Of a stretch of 64,000 bases of DNA, positions 8,902-17,330 are shown piece by piece. The stretch spans positions 1,406,455-1,470,454 of the forward strand of contig NZ_JALAAD010000001.1 of the NCBI RefSeq assembly GCF_022984075.1. Reading direction: 5' to 3'. The notes beneath the pieces are model-generated. The model had not been told where the DNA came from. It saw nothing but the letters and a program-made list of their open reading frames with translations, and searched no databases. Within the stretch, counting starts at the first letter, position 1. Every line of letters starts with the position of its first letter. Source of the DNA: Synechococcus sp. C9. GTDB lineage: Bacteria > Cyanobacteriota > Cyanobacteriia > Gloeomargaritales > Gloeomargaritaceae. Position numbers and translations under genes: made by a program.

Positions 8902-9765
8902 CTAATTCGACTCCTCTTCGTACTGCCGTTGGGGCAAGTTGACCGGCGGTTGGTAGGGTTCCGCCTCCGCCCAGGCATCGCTTTCCAAATCCACCTCCAC
9001 TGGCTCCGGTTCCAAAGGCTCCACATACGCCGCCTCGACCCGCCGGGGGGCTTTGCGGGCAGGACGGGTAGCGGGTACCTCCGGTTCCGCCCAATCCTCT
9101 TCTGTGCGTGTCCGCCGCCGTTCACTGCTGGGGGGACTGCCACTGCCCAGGCGATTTTCATAGCTCACCGGGGTAGGGAGATAATTCGGGTCATCCTCCC
9201 GCTCCCAGGGGGGTTTGCCAATCCCCACCGCCTCCAGCCAACCCCGGGTGAGTTGGTTGAGCCGCTCCTCCGCCCCTTCAAAGACGATCAGTTTGTCCGC
9301 CCCCACGCTCACTACCTCGTCCACGGACAACTCATAGGTGCTGAGAAACCGGGCGGGAATCCGGGGCACCCCCAAGGAATCAATTACCAAATGGGAAATC
9401 CGCCCATCCGCCACCGCAAATTCAAAATCCCGCACCTTCCCCAAAAATTCCCCGGTTTCCGTCACCACCTCGCTCCCCACCAAGCGGGTGTAGGGGGTCA
9501 GGTCGAGTTCTTCCAATACCCGGTCATCCTCCACCAACACCACATCTCCAATCTGCCGCACGTGTTCCAGCCGCAGGGAATGGCTGGGTTCCCCCGGCAA
9601 ATAATTATTCACCAGGGAATCTTTAATATCTAAAGCCACCACCTGCCACGCATCCACATCGCACCAGACCTGGCTGACCACCCCCAATCGTCGCCCCCGG
9701 TCACGGGTAATCACTTGGCAATCAATCAGTGCCGAACGAAAACATACCTGGGTCGTCGCTTTCAT
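8902..9765 (-). CDS. PRC-barrel domain protein
   Basis: About 287 residues from the ATG at 9765 (KATTQVCFRSALIDCQVI); an ATG eight codons upstream is less likely. Two PRC-barrel-like units are visible: about 8-75 (CQVITRDRGRRLGVVSQVWCD) and about 80-165 (GSEVVTETGEFLGKVRDFEF). A long Pro/Glu/Arg-rich tail (about 185-287) looks disordered. PRC barrels are small beta domains found in RimM and in photosynthetic reaction centre H subunits, where they serve as binding modules. In cyanobacteria the role of such two-barrel proteins is not settled. It directly precedes the DapF-like gene. Confidence 0.85.
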   Translation of the reverse strand: MKATTQVCFRSALIDCQVITRDRGRRLGVVSQVWCDVDAWQVVALDIKDSLVNNYLPGEPSHSLRLEHVRQIGDVVLVEDDRVLEELDLTPYTRLVGSEVVTETGEFLGKVRDFEFAVADGRISHLVIDSLGVPRIPARFLSTYELSVDEVVSVGADKLIVFEGAEERLNQLTRGWLEAVGIGKPPWEREDDPNYLPTPVSYENRLGSGSPPSSERRRTRTEEDWAEPEVPATRPARKAPRRVEAAYVEPLEPEPVEVDLESDAWAEAEPYQPPVNLPQRQYEEESN

Positions 9766-9841
9766 AAAAGTAAGGTGCCGGTGAGACAATCCAGCCCAAA
9801 GGCTATCTGTCTATCTTAACGGGATTTGTTTTTATTGTTTG

Positions 9842-10360
9842 TTAAGAGCCGGTGGTCTGCATGGACAGCCGTTCTTTCAATTGCCGCAGTGCGTCTGCCC
9901 AGCGGGGGTCGGGTTCCGTCGCCTCGTAACTTGTGCTAGGCACCGGGGCACTGGTGGACTGGGCTGGGGCTTTGCGCCGGTTCTGTTGCCGCTGGCTGTT
10001 GCGGTTGGGGGCATCCCGCCGGGGGGTGGGGCGTTCCACCGGGGTCGTGGCTTTCACGGGTTTGGCGACGGGTTCGCTGACCGCTGGGGCTTCCGGTTCT
10101 GGGGTGTCCTTGGTGCGGGGCAGGGCTTTTTCCACCTTCAGGGCTTGCTCCCGAAAGGTCTGCCCGTTGAACCGGCTCACCAGGCTGTCCGCCTCCGCTT
10201 CCGTTTTCACCGTGATAAAGCCGAAACCCCGGCATTTATTGGTCTTGCGGTTGGTGATCAGCTTCAGGGATTGAATCTCCTGCGCCTCCCGGAACAGGGC
10301 ATCCAATTCCTGTTTGTCCACATCTTCGGGCAAATTACCCACATAAATCCGCACAGTCAT
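9842..10360 (-). CDS. RNA-binding protein, RRM type
   Basis: 172 residues. One RRM at about 1-82 has both RNP motifs: RNP2 IYVGNL at the N-terminus and RNP1 CRGFGFITV near residue 43. The linker (about 85-145) is rich in Pro, Ala and Arg and looks disordered. The C-terminus is a short helix (WADALRQLKERL). Cyanobacterial RRM proteins bind single-stranded RNA, and some are cold-induced or help localise mRNA. The 200-base leader upstream (10361-10561) could carry control elements, but I see no defined motif there. Confidence 0.93.
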   Translation of the reverse strand: MTVRIYVGNLPEDVDKQELDALFREAQEIQSLKLITNRKTNKCRGFGFITVKTEAEADSLVSRFNGQTFREQALKVEKALPRTKDTPEPEAPAVSEPVAKPVKATTPVERPTPRRDAPNRNSQRQQNRRKAPAQSTSAPVPSTSYEATEPDPRWADALRQLKERLSMQTTGS

Positions 10361-10561
10361 AGAACACCTCCTAAATTGGGTACACAGTGGGGAAACCTAA
10401 GCACATTTGGGGACATGGTAAATGGTTCACTGATAGGCAGGATTAGGCAAACAAAATTGTGACAAATCCTCGCAATCCGACGGTGCATTACCCTAAAAAA
10501 GACCAGCACCTTTATTAGGTTATCATACCCCACGGGTGATGGACACAATGATCCCCAGCCC

Positions 10562-11344
10562 CTAATAGCCTGTTGCCCGTGCATCCACAACCCATTGGCA
10601 CGGCACCCGGGTGACCCCGGTACGGAAAGTTCCCTGGGGGTCAAGTTCCAGCCAGCGGAAGCCAGGAAAGGCGGTATCCAAGGTAAATGCCTGGGCTTGG
10701 GGGGCAAATTGAATACAGGTGGACGGGCTACTCAAATAGGTCACCCCCCGCCGTTGCCACCGGCGTTCCTGATGGACGTGTCCACACAGTACCAGTTTGA
10801 CCTGGGGATGGGCATCGCAAATGTGCCAAAACTGCTCCGGGTTCGTCAACCGGCTGTCATCCAACCAGGGGGAACCCACCGGGAATAGGGGATGGTGCAG
10901 GGCGATCAGGGTCGGTTCCGAGGACTGGTGCAACGCCTCTTCCAGGTATGCCAGTTCCCCTGCCGTCAGGGTGCCGCCCACTGCCCCTGGTACTGGGGAA
11001 TGGAGCAGGATAAACCGCCAGCCCCCCTGGACAAATGTTTTTTCCGGGCGCAACCCCCCCGCCGTTAATTGCTGGGTTAGGGGTGCCATGTGGTCGTGAT
11101 TGCCCCCGATCCAGTAAATCGGGCAGGTCAAGGGGCGCAGTAAATCCACCAAGTTTTGGTAGGAGGCGGGGGTTTCATCCTGGGATAAATCCCCCGTCAA
11201 GAGCAGTACATCCGGTTGAAAAAACTGTACGTGCTCCAAAACTTTGACTAAGGTTACCCACGTCGGGCACCCCAGCAACACCTGATGCGGGTCGGCAAAC
11301 AGGTGGGTATCGGTGATCTGGACGACCCGCAGGGGTTGGTACAC
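10562..11344 (-). CDS. Metallophosphoesterase, CpdA-like
   Basis: 260 residues. The calcineurin-like motifs occur in order: QITDTHLF (metal Asp and His) near 10-17, LLTGDLSQD near 50, IGGNHDH near 82, ALHHPLF near 150 and LCGHVHQE near 190. This set, with DxH at the N-terminus and GHxH at the end, is typical of CpdA/Icc-type cyclic-nucleotide phosphodiesterases, so cAMP hydrolysis is likely; other phosphodiester substrates are possible. The start is a GTG. It follows CP12 on the same strand with a 10-base gap, so they may share a transcript. Confidence 0.87.
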   Translation of the reverse strand: MYQPLRVVQITDTHLFADPHQVLLGCPTWVTLVKVLEHVQFFQPDVLLLTGDLSQDETPASYQNLVDLLRPLTCPIYWIGGNHDHMAPLTQQLTAGGLRPEKTFVQGGWRFILLHSPVPGAVGGTLTAGELAYLEEALHQSSEPTLIALHHPLFPVGSPWLDDSRLTNPEQFWHICDAHPQVKLVLCGHVHQERRWQRRGVTYLSSPSTCIQFAPQAQAFTLDTAFPGFRWLELDPQGTFRTGVTRVPCQWVVDARATGY

Positions 11345-11354
11345 GACCTAAACG

Positions 11355-11579
11355 TTAGTCATCGTAAACCCGGCATTCGACGGCATCCGGGTTGGCATCA
11401 CAGTATTGCTCCAGGGAGCTTTTGGGTTTTGCCATTTCCCTTTGGTGGGCGGCTTCCGCTTGCAGTTCCTCCACCGTGTCCCAAGCCACGGCACATTCGG
11501 GGTCAGCCTCTCCCTTTTGGTCGCAGATGGCACGGGCGACCTCCCGTTCGGCTTGGATTTGGGCGTGTATATCGCTCAT
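11355..11579 (-). CDS. cp12: Calvin cycle regulator CP12
   Basis: 74 residues. CP12 is an intrinsically disordered redox switch that ties glyceraldehyde-3-phosphate dehydrogenase and phosphoribulokinase into an inactive complex in the dark. Both cysteine pairs are present: the N-terminal pair around AIC and DPECAVAWD, and the C-terminal pair in EQYCDANPDAVEC. The AWDTVEELQAE core is conserved. The ATG at 11579 gives the standard N-terminus SDIHAQIQ; the reading frame continues 23 codons upstream without family similarity. It lies between a phosphorylase-like gene and the phosphoesterase on the same strand. Confidence 0.95.
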   Translation of the reverse strand: MSDIHAQIQAEREVARAICDQKGEADPECAVAWDTVEELQAEAAHQREMAKPKSSLEQYCDANPDAVECRVYDD

Positions 11580-11607
11580 AAAATTACCAATCTCACTAGA
11601 GTACCAA

Positions 11608-12333
11608 TTACATCTGTATCCCAGATACGTCCGTAATACTGTTTTCATTGTACTTTTTTTCAGAATTCCCCGTCAGTTGTTGGGCAAGAACGGTTAATTG
11701 TTGCAAACCGATGCGTGCCCCCTGAATTAACGCCAGTGCCGCTTGGGGTTGCTTCAACATCGCCCAAGCCAAGGGTAGGGGGTGCAATGCCCCGGTCGCC
11801 TCATCCACTGCCGCCCCCAGATCGGGCAAAACCTGGTGCATCCCATCGCTGACCACCCGCACCATGCCCAACCGGGGGAGGTATGCCAACAGGGGGTAGC
11901 CCTCCATTTCCACCACCGCCGTGTCGAAGGTTTGCCCCAAGGTTTGCTTTTCCTGGGGCTGGGTGACGATCTGGGGCACGGTCACGCCCCGCACCACCGG
12001 CAACCCCAACCGCTGGGTCAACCATTGGGTCATTTCCGGGTCGTAGGGACGGGTCGCCCCGCTCACCGCATCGGTACAACTCTGGCAAATGACCCCATCG
12101 CCCACCCGCCATTTAGGTTGCGATCCCCCAGCCAAACCCAAAAGTACGGCACCTTTGCCCGCTAATTCCCCCTGATGTACCGCCCACCATTGGGGCAACC
12201 CCCGACCGCCCAAGGGCATCGCCAGCACCCGCCAAGCCGGGTCAGCCCCTCGCCGCACCGCCCGATATTCCGCCCCTTGGGGTGCCAACAGGGTCAGGCG
12301 GGGGAGACTTGGGTTTGTTTCTGGGGCAACCAT
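11608..12333 (-). CDS. Nucleoside-phosphorylase superfamily protein
   Basis: 241 residues. The fold signature is visible: LLAPQGAEYRAV at the N-terminus, VLLGLAGG near 63, a TFDTAVVEMEGYPLLAY segment (the MEG motif that contacts ribose) near 137, and VVSDGM near 160. Members cleave nucleosides such as methylthioadenosine or S-adenosylhomocysteine; hopanoid-linked relatives (HpnG) share this form. I cannot fix the substrate. The start overlaps the upstream ferritin-like gene by 40 bases, suggesting coupling. The last 20 residues look like an unconserved tail. Confidence 0.72.
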   Translation of the reverse strand: MVAPETNPSLPRLTLLAPQGAEYRAVRRGADPAWRVLAMPLGGRGLPQWWAVHQGELAGKGAVLLGLAGGSQPKWRVGDGVICQSCTDAVSGATRPYDPEMTQWLTQRLGLPVVRGVTVPQIVTQPQEKQTLGQTFDTAVVEMEGYPLLAYLPRLGMVRVVSDGMHQVLPDLGAAVDEATGALHPLPLAWAMLKQPQAALALIQGARIGLQQLTVLAQQLTGNSEKKYNENSITDVSGIQM

Positions 12334-13139
12334 TGCAGCACCCGCAGGAGGGTTTGAGACAGGCGCGGGAGTAGCCGGGGTTGGAGCAATGCCGGGTCAA
12401 AGGCGCGCATCCGGTAGGCATTTTCCGCCACGCAGGTCGCCAAAAAGCTCCGCAGGGTCAAATCCGGGGCAAACACCAACGCCCCCGCCGCCGTAAAGCC
12501 ACTCCCCGTGGTCGCCGCCCCCTGAAAGGAACCCACCAGATGGCTCAGGGCTTTGCCGTAGTTCCACAGGGTATTTACCGCCCGGTAGGGAGCCACCCCC
12601 CAACCCCGACGACTTTGTTCGTAAGCCAGCCAATTCACAAAAAACACGATATGGCGGGCTTCTTCCTCAATAATCGGGTCAAACAAAGTAAACAGCACCT
12701 CCGGAAAAAACCCCGACCGCTGGGCAATGCGGAAAAACCCGAAGGCAAAAAACGAATCCAAACATTCGCTAAACCCAAAATCCACAAACGCCTGGCGCAA
12801 GTTCCGGGGCGGGGTATAGTCCGGGTCAAGGTTCACGGGAATCTCATACCGTTGCACCAAACAAGTCAGCAACCGCCCATGTCGGGCTTCCTCCTCCCCT
12901 TGCAGTGCCACCGCTTGGCGGATCAGGGGGTCGTCAATTTCCTCAGCAAACGCCCGTGCCATGATCCCCGCCCGTTTTTCCGTCGCCAACGCCTCCTGCC
13001 AAAAGGGAATCCCCCGCAAAAAATCCAGGGTTTTCCCGTCCAACTCCGGCCAAGGGAAGGTGTCCGGGTCATAGTTTTGATGCGTTTCTAATAAACTGCG
13101 ACAGAACAAATCCCGATGGGCAGGACTTCCCAAGCGCAT
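12294..13139 (-). CDS. Ferritin-like (diiron) protein
   Basis: 281 residues from the ATG at 13139. Two Glu/His motifs in helices are typical of diiron four-helix bundles: [10 protein letters not shown] near 80 and [11 protein letters not shown] near 150, with more acidic helix residues (FAEEIDDP) before them. Such proteins oxidise or hydroxylate small molecules with O2. The specific reaction is unknown. It overlaps the downstream phosphorylase-like gene by 40 bases, so the two probably form an operon and may act in one pathway. Confidence 0.7.
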   Translation of the reverse strand: MRLGSPAHRDLFCRSLLETHQNYDPDTFPWPELDGKTLDFLRGIPFWQEALATEKRAGIMARAFAEEIDDPLIRQAVALQGEEEARHGRLLTCLVQRYEIPVNLDPDYTPPRNLRQAFVDFGFSECLDSFFAFGFFRIAQRSGFFPEVLFTLFDPIIEEEARHIVFFVNWLAYEQSRRGWGVAPYRAVNTLWNYGKALSHLVGSFQGAATTGSGFTAAGALVFAPDLTLRSFLATCVAENAYRMRAFDPALLQPRLLPRLSQTLLRVLQWLPQKQTQVSPA

Positions 13140-13261
13140 GGCGTTCCCTCCCGGCACACAACAAGACCGTTCCCACCTTACCAAATCCCACCGGTGAAAG
13201 AAACTCCCCCAGAGCCTCTGCCGGGTGTGGTAAAGTCGTACCGATGTCAGGGGATAGGCCC

Positions 13262-14740
13262 ATGTCCGTGATTCAACACCTGCAACAGCAACTGCGCCGG
13301 GGCGAAACCACCAGTGTGGCGTTGGTGGAGCAGTACCTGGAACGGATTCGCCAGCGGGAACCCCAGGTGCGGGGCTATCTCACGGTGACGGCAGAACAGG
13401 CGCTCGCCCAAGCCCAAGCCCTGGATGCCCGGCGTGCCCAGGGGGAAGACCTGGGATGGTTGATGGGAATTCCCATTGCCCTGAAGGATAATCTTTGCAC
13501 CCAAGGCATTCCCACCACCTGTGCCTCCCGAATCCTAGAGAATTATCAGCCTCCCTACAATGCTACGGTGGTCGAGCGGTTGACCCAAGCGGGGGCGGTG
13601 GTGCTGGGCAAAACCAACCTGGATGAATTTGCGATGGGCAGTTCCACCGAACATTCCGCCTACCAAATCACCACCAATCCCTGGGATACGAGCCGGGTGC
13701 CGGGGGGTTCCTCCGGGGGGTCGGGGGCGGTGGTGGCGGCGCAGGAATGTGTGGCGGCTTTGGGGTCGGACACGGGCGGCTCGATTCGGCTCCCGGCTTC
13801 CTTTTGCGGGGTGGTGGGGTTGAAACCTACCTATGGGCGGGTGTCCCGCTACGGTTTGGTCGCCTATGCCTCGTCCCTCGACCAGATTGGCCCTTTGGGA
13901 ACCACGGTGGCAGATGTGGCGATTATGTTAGGCAGAATTGCAGGGCATGACCCCAAAGACAGCACCAGCATTGATACGCCCGTACCGGATTATTTAGAAG
14001 CGTTGGGGCACCTACCGGCGACCCAACCCTTGGCGGGGCTGAATTTGGGGGTGATCCAGGAAACCTTGGGGGAGGGCTTGGACCCGGAGGTGGCACAGGC
14101 GTTTGACCAGGCGGTACAGCAATTGGAACAACTGGGTGCCAAAGTGATTCCCATCTCCTGTCCCACCTTTGCCACGGGCTTGGCGGCGTATTACATCCTG
14201 GCACCGGCGGAGGCTTCGGCGAATCTGGCTCGGTACGACGGGGTGCGCTACGGACTGCGGGTGGCGGCGGATGATCTGATAACCATGTACGGCAGAACCC
14301 GGGGGCAGGGCTTTGGTCGGGAGGTGAAACGGCGCATCATGCTGGGCACCTACACGCTTTCCCAGGGGTACTACGATGCCTACTACCTGCAAGCCCAGAA
14401 GGTACGGACGTTGATCCGGCGGGATTTTGACCAGGCGTTTACCCAGGTGCAGGCGTTGTTGTCTCCCACAGCCCCCGTGCCCGCCTTTGCCATCGGTAGC
14501 AAGGACAACGACCCTTTGAGTATGTATCTCACGGACTTGATGACCATTCCCGTGAATTTGGCGGGTCTGCCTGCCCTGAGTGTGCCCTGCGGGTTCACCG
14601 CCACCGGTTTGCCTATCGGGTTACAGGTGATTGGCTCGGTGTTGCAGGAGTCGTTAATTTTGCAAATTGCCCATGCCTACGAACAAAGTACCCCCTGGCA
14701 TGAGCAGGTGCCCCCCTTGGTACGGGATGGACATGGATAA
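13262..14740 (+). CDS. gatA: Asp/Glu-tRNA amidotransferase subunit A
   Basis: 492 residues. GatA supplies ammonia from glutamine in the GatCAB complex, turning Glu-tRNA(Gln) into Gln-tRNA(Gln); cyanobacteria need it because they lack a glutaminyl-tRNA synthetase. The amidase signature is intact: catalytic Lys in IALKDNLCT, cis-Ser in [10 protein letters not shown], and nucleophile Ser in [15 protein letters not shown]. The ATG at 13262 gives the usual [10 protein letters not shown] start; an in-frame ATG six codons upstream is less likely. The end overlaps the next gene by 14 bases. gatB and gatC are not in this window. Confidence 0.97.
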   Translation: MSVIQHLQQQLRRGETTSVALVEQYLERIRQREPQVRGYLTVTAEQALAQAQALDARRAQGEDLGWLMGIPIALKDNLCTQGIPTTCASRILENYQPPYNATVVERLTQAGAVVLGKTNLDEFAMGSSTEHSAYQITTNPWDTSRVPGGSSGGSGAVVAAQECVAALGSDTGGSIRLPASFCGVVGLKPTYGRVSRYGLVAYASSLDQIGPLGTTVADVAIMLGRIAGHDPKDSTSIDTPVPDYLEALGHLPATQPLAGLNLGVIQETLGEGLDPEVAQAFDQAVQQLEQLGAKVIPISCPTFATGLAAYYILAPAEASANLARYDGVRYGLRVAADDLITMYGRTRGQGFGREVKRRIMLGTYTLSQGYYDAYYLQAQKVRTLIRRDFDQAFTQVQALLSPTAPVPAFAIGSKDNDPLSMYLTDLMTIPVNLAGLPALSVPCGFTATGLPIGLQVIGSVLQESLILQIAHAYEQSTPWHEQVPPLVRDGHG

Positions 14741-15266
14741 GGGTTGGTCGCTGGCGTTGGTGGGCGGCGTGGTGGGGGGGCTGGTCGCCCTGGGGGTGGC
14801 GGGTTTACTCCTGTGGCAGGGACGGCAAACCCCGGTGGAGCAAAGGGCAAACGTAAATACACCGGCATCACCTCAGGTAACTCGGCAACCCGCTGGGGCT
14901 GGGGGGGCACGGGTGGCGACCCCAACGGCGGTGAATCCCAACCAAGAGCAGGAAGCTATTGCCCTGATCAAAAGTTTGTACCAAGCCCTCTCGGAAAAAG
15001 ATTGGAATCAAGCCCGACTCGCCTACACACCGGCGATGCAAAACCAATTTGACCCCGCTTTTTTCGCCCAATTTGTGCGGGTAACGGTGCAGGATTTGCG
15101 GGTGAGCCAAAGTAGTTCCGGGCAGTGGCAATTGGTAGGAAAAAACACCTATTTCTATCCCAACGGGGACACCCAGGAAGAGGAACGCAGTTACACTGTT
15201 ATTTGGCAAAATGGGCAACCGTTGATCAGTGATTCCCAATTTTTGCGGGTCACAAAACCCCGTTAA
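14727..15266 (+). CDS. Membrane-anchored NTF2-like protein
   Basis: 179 residues. One N-terminal membrane helix (about 8-30, [21 protein letters not shown]) is followed by a Pro/Ala/Thr-rich linker and a C-terminal domain (about 85-179). That domain has the NTF2-like pattern: helix [17 protein letters not shown], then a beta-rich part with [13 protein letters not shown] and [14 protein letters not shown]. The domain probably faces the periplasm or lumen. No catalytic residues are evident and the function is unknown. The ATG overlaps the end of gatA by 14 bases; an alternative ATG is at 14733. Confidence 0.75.
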   Translation: MDMDKGWSLALVGGVVGGLVALGVAGLLLWQGRQTPVEQRANVNTPASPQVTRQPAGAGGARVATPTAVNPNQEQEAIALIKSLYQALSEKDWNQARLAYTPAMQNQFDPAFFAQFVRVTVQDLRVSQSSSGQWQLVGKNTYFYPNGDTQEEERSYTVIWQNGQPLISDSQFLRVTKPR

Positions 15267-15267
15267 A

Positions 15268-15357
15268 TATAGCCATCCAACTCGATTAACGAACAGAAAT
15301 TTTCCAGAACCAAGTACGGGGGCGGTACCCCTGCGACCCATTTTTAGAAATGCCCTT
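15268..15357. repeat. Hybrid mini-element (type 1 left, type 2 right)
   Basis: Begins TATAGCCATCC just after the stop of the upstream gene, followed by the type 1 left arm (GATTAACGAACAGAAATT) and the core AACCAAGTACGGGGGC...CCCCTGCGACCC. The right arm is not type 1 but the type 2 end, TTTTTAGAAATGCCCT, as in the inverted copy at 20261. With the next copy it fills the 349-base gap before the phosphatase gene. Confidence 0.75.
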
Positions 15358-15430
15358 AATTCATTCATTTCCCGATCAAGGTAACCTACGCATTGAATAT
15401 CTCAATGACTCCTCAGTACCCAATTACTCA

Positions 15431-15573
15431 AGGGCACCTCTATGTTATTGGCATGACCATCAGGTTATCGCCCTGGAATACCCATACTCTACAAGTACTA
15501 TCAAGAGCCAAAATTGGGTGCCGTGTCCCTGCGACCCCGATTCTCAACGCTAAAGTCAGTTAGGATTACTATC
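15431..15573. repeat. Hybrid mini-element (type 2 left, type 1 right)
   Basis: Starts with the type 2 terminus AGGGCACCTCTA and its arm (TATTGGCATGACC...GGAATACCCATA). It passes through a decayed core (AGCCAAAATTGGGTGCCGTGTCCCTGCGACCC) and ends with the type 1 terminus TTAGGATTACTATC. It is the reciprocal arrangement of the copy at 15268-15357. Confidence 0.7.
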
Positions 15574-15615
15574 ATAAAGTCCCCCAGTCAACAGATTTTT
15601 CCCCAGGAGCCAGAA

Positions 15616-16227
15616 ATGCGTACCATCTGGATTGTCCGTCATATGCACCGGCAAGATACGGGCAACCCCCACTGGCGCACCCAGGCGACCTACCCGGACG
15701 ACCCCGACCTGTCCCCCCAAGGGCACGCCCAAGCCCAACGGTTGGGGCAATTTTTTGCCGATCACCCCCTCGACCACATCTTTTCTTCCCCCTTTTTGCG
15801 GGCGATCAGCACCGCCTGGCCCGTCGCCCAACGACAGCAATTACCCATCAAACTCGAAGACGGCCTGGGAGAATTTCTCAACATTGAAGCCTTTCCCACT
15901 CCCCCGCAACGCCACGACCGCACCACCATCGCCCAGCGCTTTCCCCTGATTGACCCGGACTACCAATCCCGTTTGACCCCAACATTTCCTGAAGAGGATT
16001 TAGCGGCCATCGCCCGAGCGAGCCAAGTGGCGGCCCAATTGGTTCAGGAATTTCCAGGCAATCTATTGATGGTTGGACATGGGGCTTCTGTGTGGGGGGC
16101 AACCTGGGGTATCTTACCCGACCACCCGGAAATTCAGTGTGACCTGGGAGCAATCATTGAAATCCGCCAAACCCCGACCGGCTGGGAGTTACTGCGTGCC
16201 GGGGATACAAGTTATCTCAGAAATTAG
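15616..16227 (+). CDS. Histidine phosphatase (phosphoglycerate-mutase-like)
   Basis: 203 residues. The N-terminal WIVRHMHRQD replaces the usual RHG with RHM but keeps the catalytic RH. Other superfamily features are LSPQGHAQAQRLGQFF near 38, IFSSPFLRAISTAW near 57 and LLMVGHGASVWG near 151 with the second catalytic His. Such enzymes transfer or remove phosphate through a phospho-His. The substrate is not known; the short length and lack of extra domains fit a general phosphatase. The ATG at 15616 follows an AGGAG site (15605-15609). Repeats flank it on both sides. Confidence 0.85.
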   Translation: MRTIWIVRHMHRQDTGNPHWRTQATYPDDPDLSPQGHAQAQRLGQFFADHPLDHIFSSPFLRAISTAWPVAQRQQLPIKLEDGLGEFLNIEAFPTPPQRHDRTTIAQRFPLIDPDYQSRLTPTFPEEDLAAIARASQVAAQLVQEFPGNLLMVGHGASVWGATWGILPDHPEIQCDLGAIIEIRQTPTGWELLRAGDTSYLRN

Positions 16228-16250
16228 GAAAAAATTAAAATTAACAAAAG

Positions 16251-16362
16251 AGTACCTCTATCAATTCAAAATTAGCGGTCGCAGCGCCCTTGGTTCTGGG
16301 TACTATGGGTATTCCCACGATGCGATTTTTAGTTGGTTCAAACTAACAGAGGTTCCCCAAAA
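16251..16362. repeat. Mini-element type 3, first tandem unit
   Basis: Starts AGTACCTCTATCAATTC, has a core AGCGGTCGCAGCGCCCTTGG (the family core read inverted, GGTCGCAG...TTGGTTCT), and ends near ACAGAGGTTCCCC, an imperfect inverted match to the start. It is followed at once by a nearly identical second unit, period 112 bases. The two occupy most of the 352-base gap after the phosphatase gene. Confidence 0.85.
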
Positions 16363-16474
16363 AGTACCTCTATCAATTCAAAATTAGCGGTCGCAGCGCC
16401 CTTGGTTCTGGGTACTATGGGTATTCCCACGATGCGATTTTTAGTTGGTTCAAATCAATAAAAGTGCCCCAAAA
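16363..16474. repeat. Mini-element type 3, second tandem unit
   Basis: Direct tandem copy of 16251-16362. About the first 92 bases look identical; the last ~20 bases differ (TCAATAAAAGTGCCCC instead of CTAACAGAGGTTCCCC). Such near-identity suggests a recent duplication, while the different ends hint at recombination between family members. Confidence 0.83.
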
Positions 16475-16524
16475 ACCAGGCGGTAAACACCGGATTAAGT
16501 GGAGAATGTCGGCACAAAACAAAT

Positions 16525-16548
16525 AGGGGCAGTGCATCCACCACCCCT
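16525..16548 (-). terminator. Probable terminator hairpin after the 65-residue gene
   Basis: AGGGG (16525-16529) pairs with CCCCT (16544-16548). On the minus strand the hairpin is followed by a T-rich tract (ATTTGTTTTG). It lies about 30 bases beyond the stop of the small minus-strand gene. A similar AGGGGCA...CCACCCCT hairpin lies at 32110-32138. Confidence 0.5.
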
Positions 16549-16579
16549 CAAATGAATGTTCATAAAGTCTCGGCAAAAG

Positions 16580-16777
16580 CTAGCTCAGGGCACTGGGACC
16601 GTGGTCGTAGTCAATCCGAAACGTGGGTTGCACTTTCCCCTGGATATGGCCGAAATAGCCATGCAGTTGGCTAATGCCCGCTTCCGCCGCCGCCCGACCC
16701 AACATCGCTTGTTGCCGATTCCGAATCTGGGCTGTCCGTTGCATCATCAGTAACCGGGCTTGTTGTTGCGTGTCCAT
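16580..16777 (-). CDS. Small conserved-looking hypothetical protein, 65 residues
   Basis: A helical, Gln/Arg-rich first half (QQQARLLMMQRTAQIRNRQQ) is followed by a Gly- and aromatic-containing tail (LHGYFGHIQGKVQPTFRIDY). No membrane segment or signal peptide. A perfect ribosome site AAGGAGGG ends 7 bases before the ATG, which with the well-behaved sequence argues that it is expressed. I do not recognise the family. It is transcribed away from DUF1825, with a 235-base gap that holds a strong hairpin. Confidence 0.65.
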   Translation of the reverse strand: MDTQQQARLLMMQRTAQIRNRQQAMLGRAAAEAGISQLHGYFGHIQGKVQPTFRIDYDHGPSALS

Positions 16778-16849
16778 GATCTCAACCCTCCTTATGACTT
16801 GGTGTGGTAGCCGCCAACCCAGGTATGCTGGGCAAACAATCTAACCTTT

Positions 16850-16875
16850 CTGTATCTAATGATACAGATTTTTTT
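16850..16875 (+). terminator. Orphan intrinsic-terminator-like hairpin
   Basis: A perfect 7-base stem CTGTATC / GATACAG with loop TAAT (16850-16867) is followed by ATTTTTTT on the plus strand. No plus-strand gene ends before it: it lies between two divergent genes, 138 bases before the DUF1825 start. It could end a small RNA, act as an attenuator in the DUF1825 leader, or be a dyad operator. Confidence 0.6.
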
Positions 16876-17012
16876 GGGCGATTGTCTATAGGTTGCTTCA
16901 AAAACTGTCACAAATTGCCGATCGGGGCGGGCAGTGACGGGTTTCCCCACTCCAAGCGGCGGTCTGGGAGGGATAAGGTGGAAGAAAGGACGCTTAACAC
17001 GGGTTATTAGCT

Positions 17013-17330
17013 ATGAGTTTTTTTGAGTCGGAGATTGTCCAGTCTGAAGCCAAGCAAATTTTTAGCGACTATCAGAACCTGATCCAACTGGGGAGCCGCT
17101 ACGGCAAGTTTGACCGGGAGGGAAAGCGGCTGTACATCGAACAGATGGAAACCCTGCTGGAGCGGTACCGGATATTTATGAAGCGGGTGGAGTTGTCGGA
17201 GGATTTTGTCGCCCAGATGACGATGAAGCAGTTGGAGACCTTTCTGGGGCAATTTGGTCTCACCCCCCATCAGATGTTTGACCAAATGGAGCAAACCCTG
17301 GAGCGGATGAAGCGAGAGCTTGAGTCATAG
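17013..17330 (+). CDS. DUF1825 family cyanobacterial protein
   Basis: 105 residues, fully helical. SFFESEIVQSEAKQIFSDYQNLIQLGSRYGKFDREGK at the N-terminus and YIEQMETLLERYRIFMKRVELSEDF in the middle are the recognisable DUF1825 pattern, conserved through cyanobacteria. Function unknown; no catalytic residues. The end overlaps the following SLOG-type gene by 11 bases, so the two are co-translated. Confidence 0.87.
   Translation: MSFFESEIVQSEAKQIFSDYQNLIQLGSRYGKFDREGKRLYIEQMETLLERYRIFMKRVELSEDFVAQMTMKQLETFLGQFGLTPHQMFDQMEQTLERMKRELES

Noticed and set aside
8785-9633. 282-codon plus-strand frame opposite the PRC-barrel and dapF-like genes
   Set aside because: Crosses two genes that each have clear family motifs; His/Pro/Arg-rich shadow.
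10361-10561. tRNA or small RNA gene in the leader of the RRM gene
   Set aside because: No cloverleaf, no TTCGA loop or CCA-type end and no clear terminator. It is probably just a long 5' leader.
12381-13091. 236-codon plus-strand frame opposite the ferritin-like gene
   Set aside because: Basic, low-complexity, no ribosome site; antisense shadow of a gene with diiron motifs.
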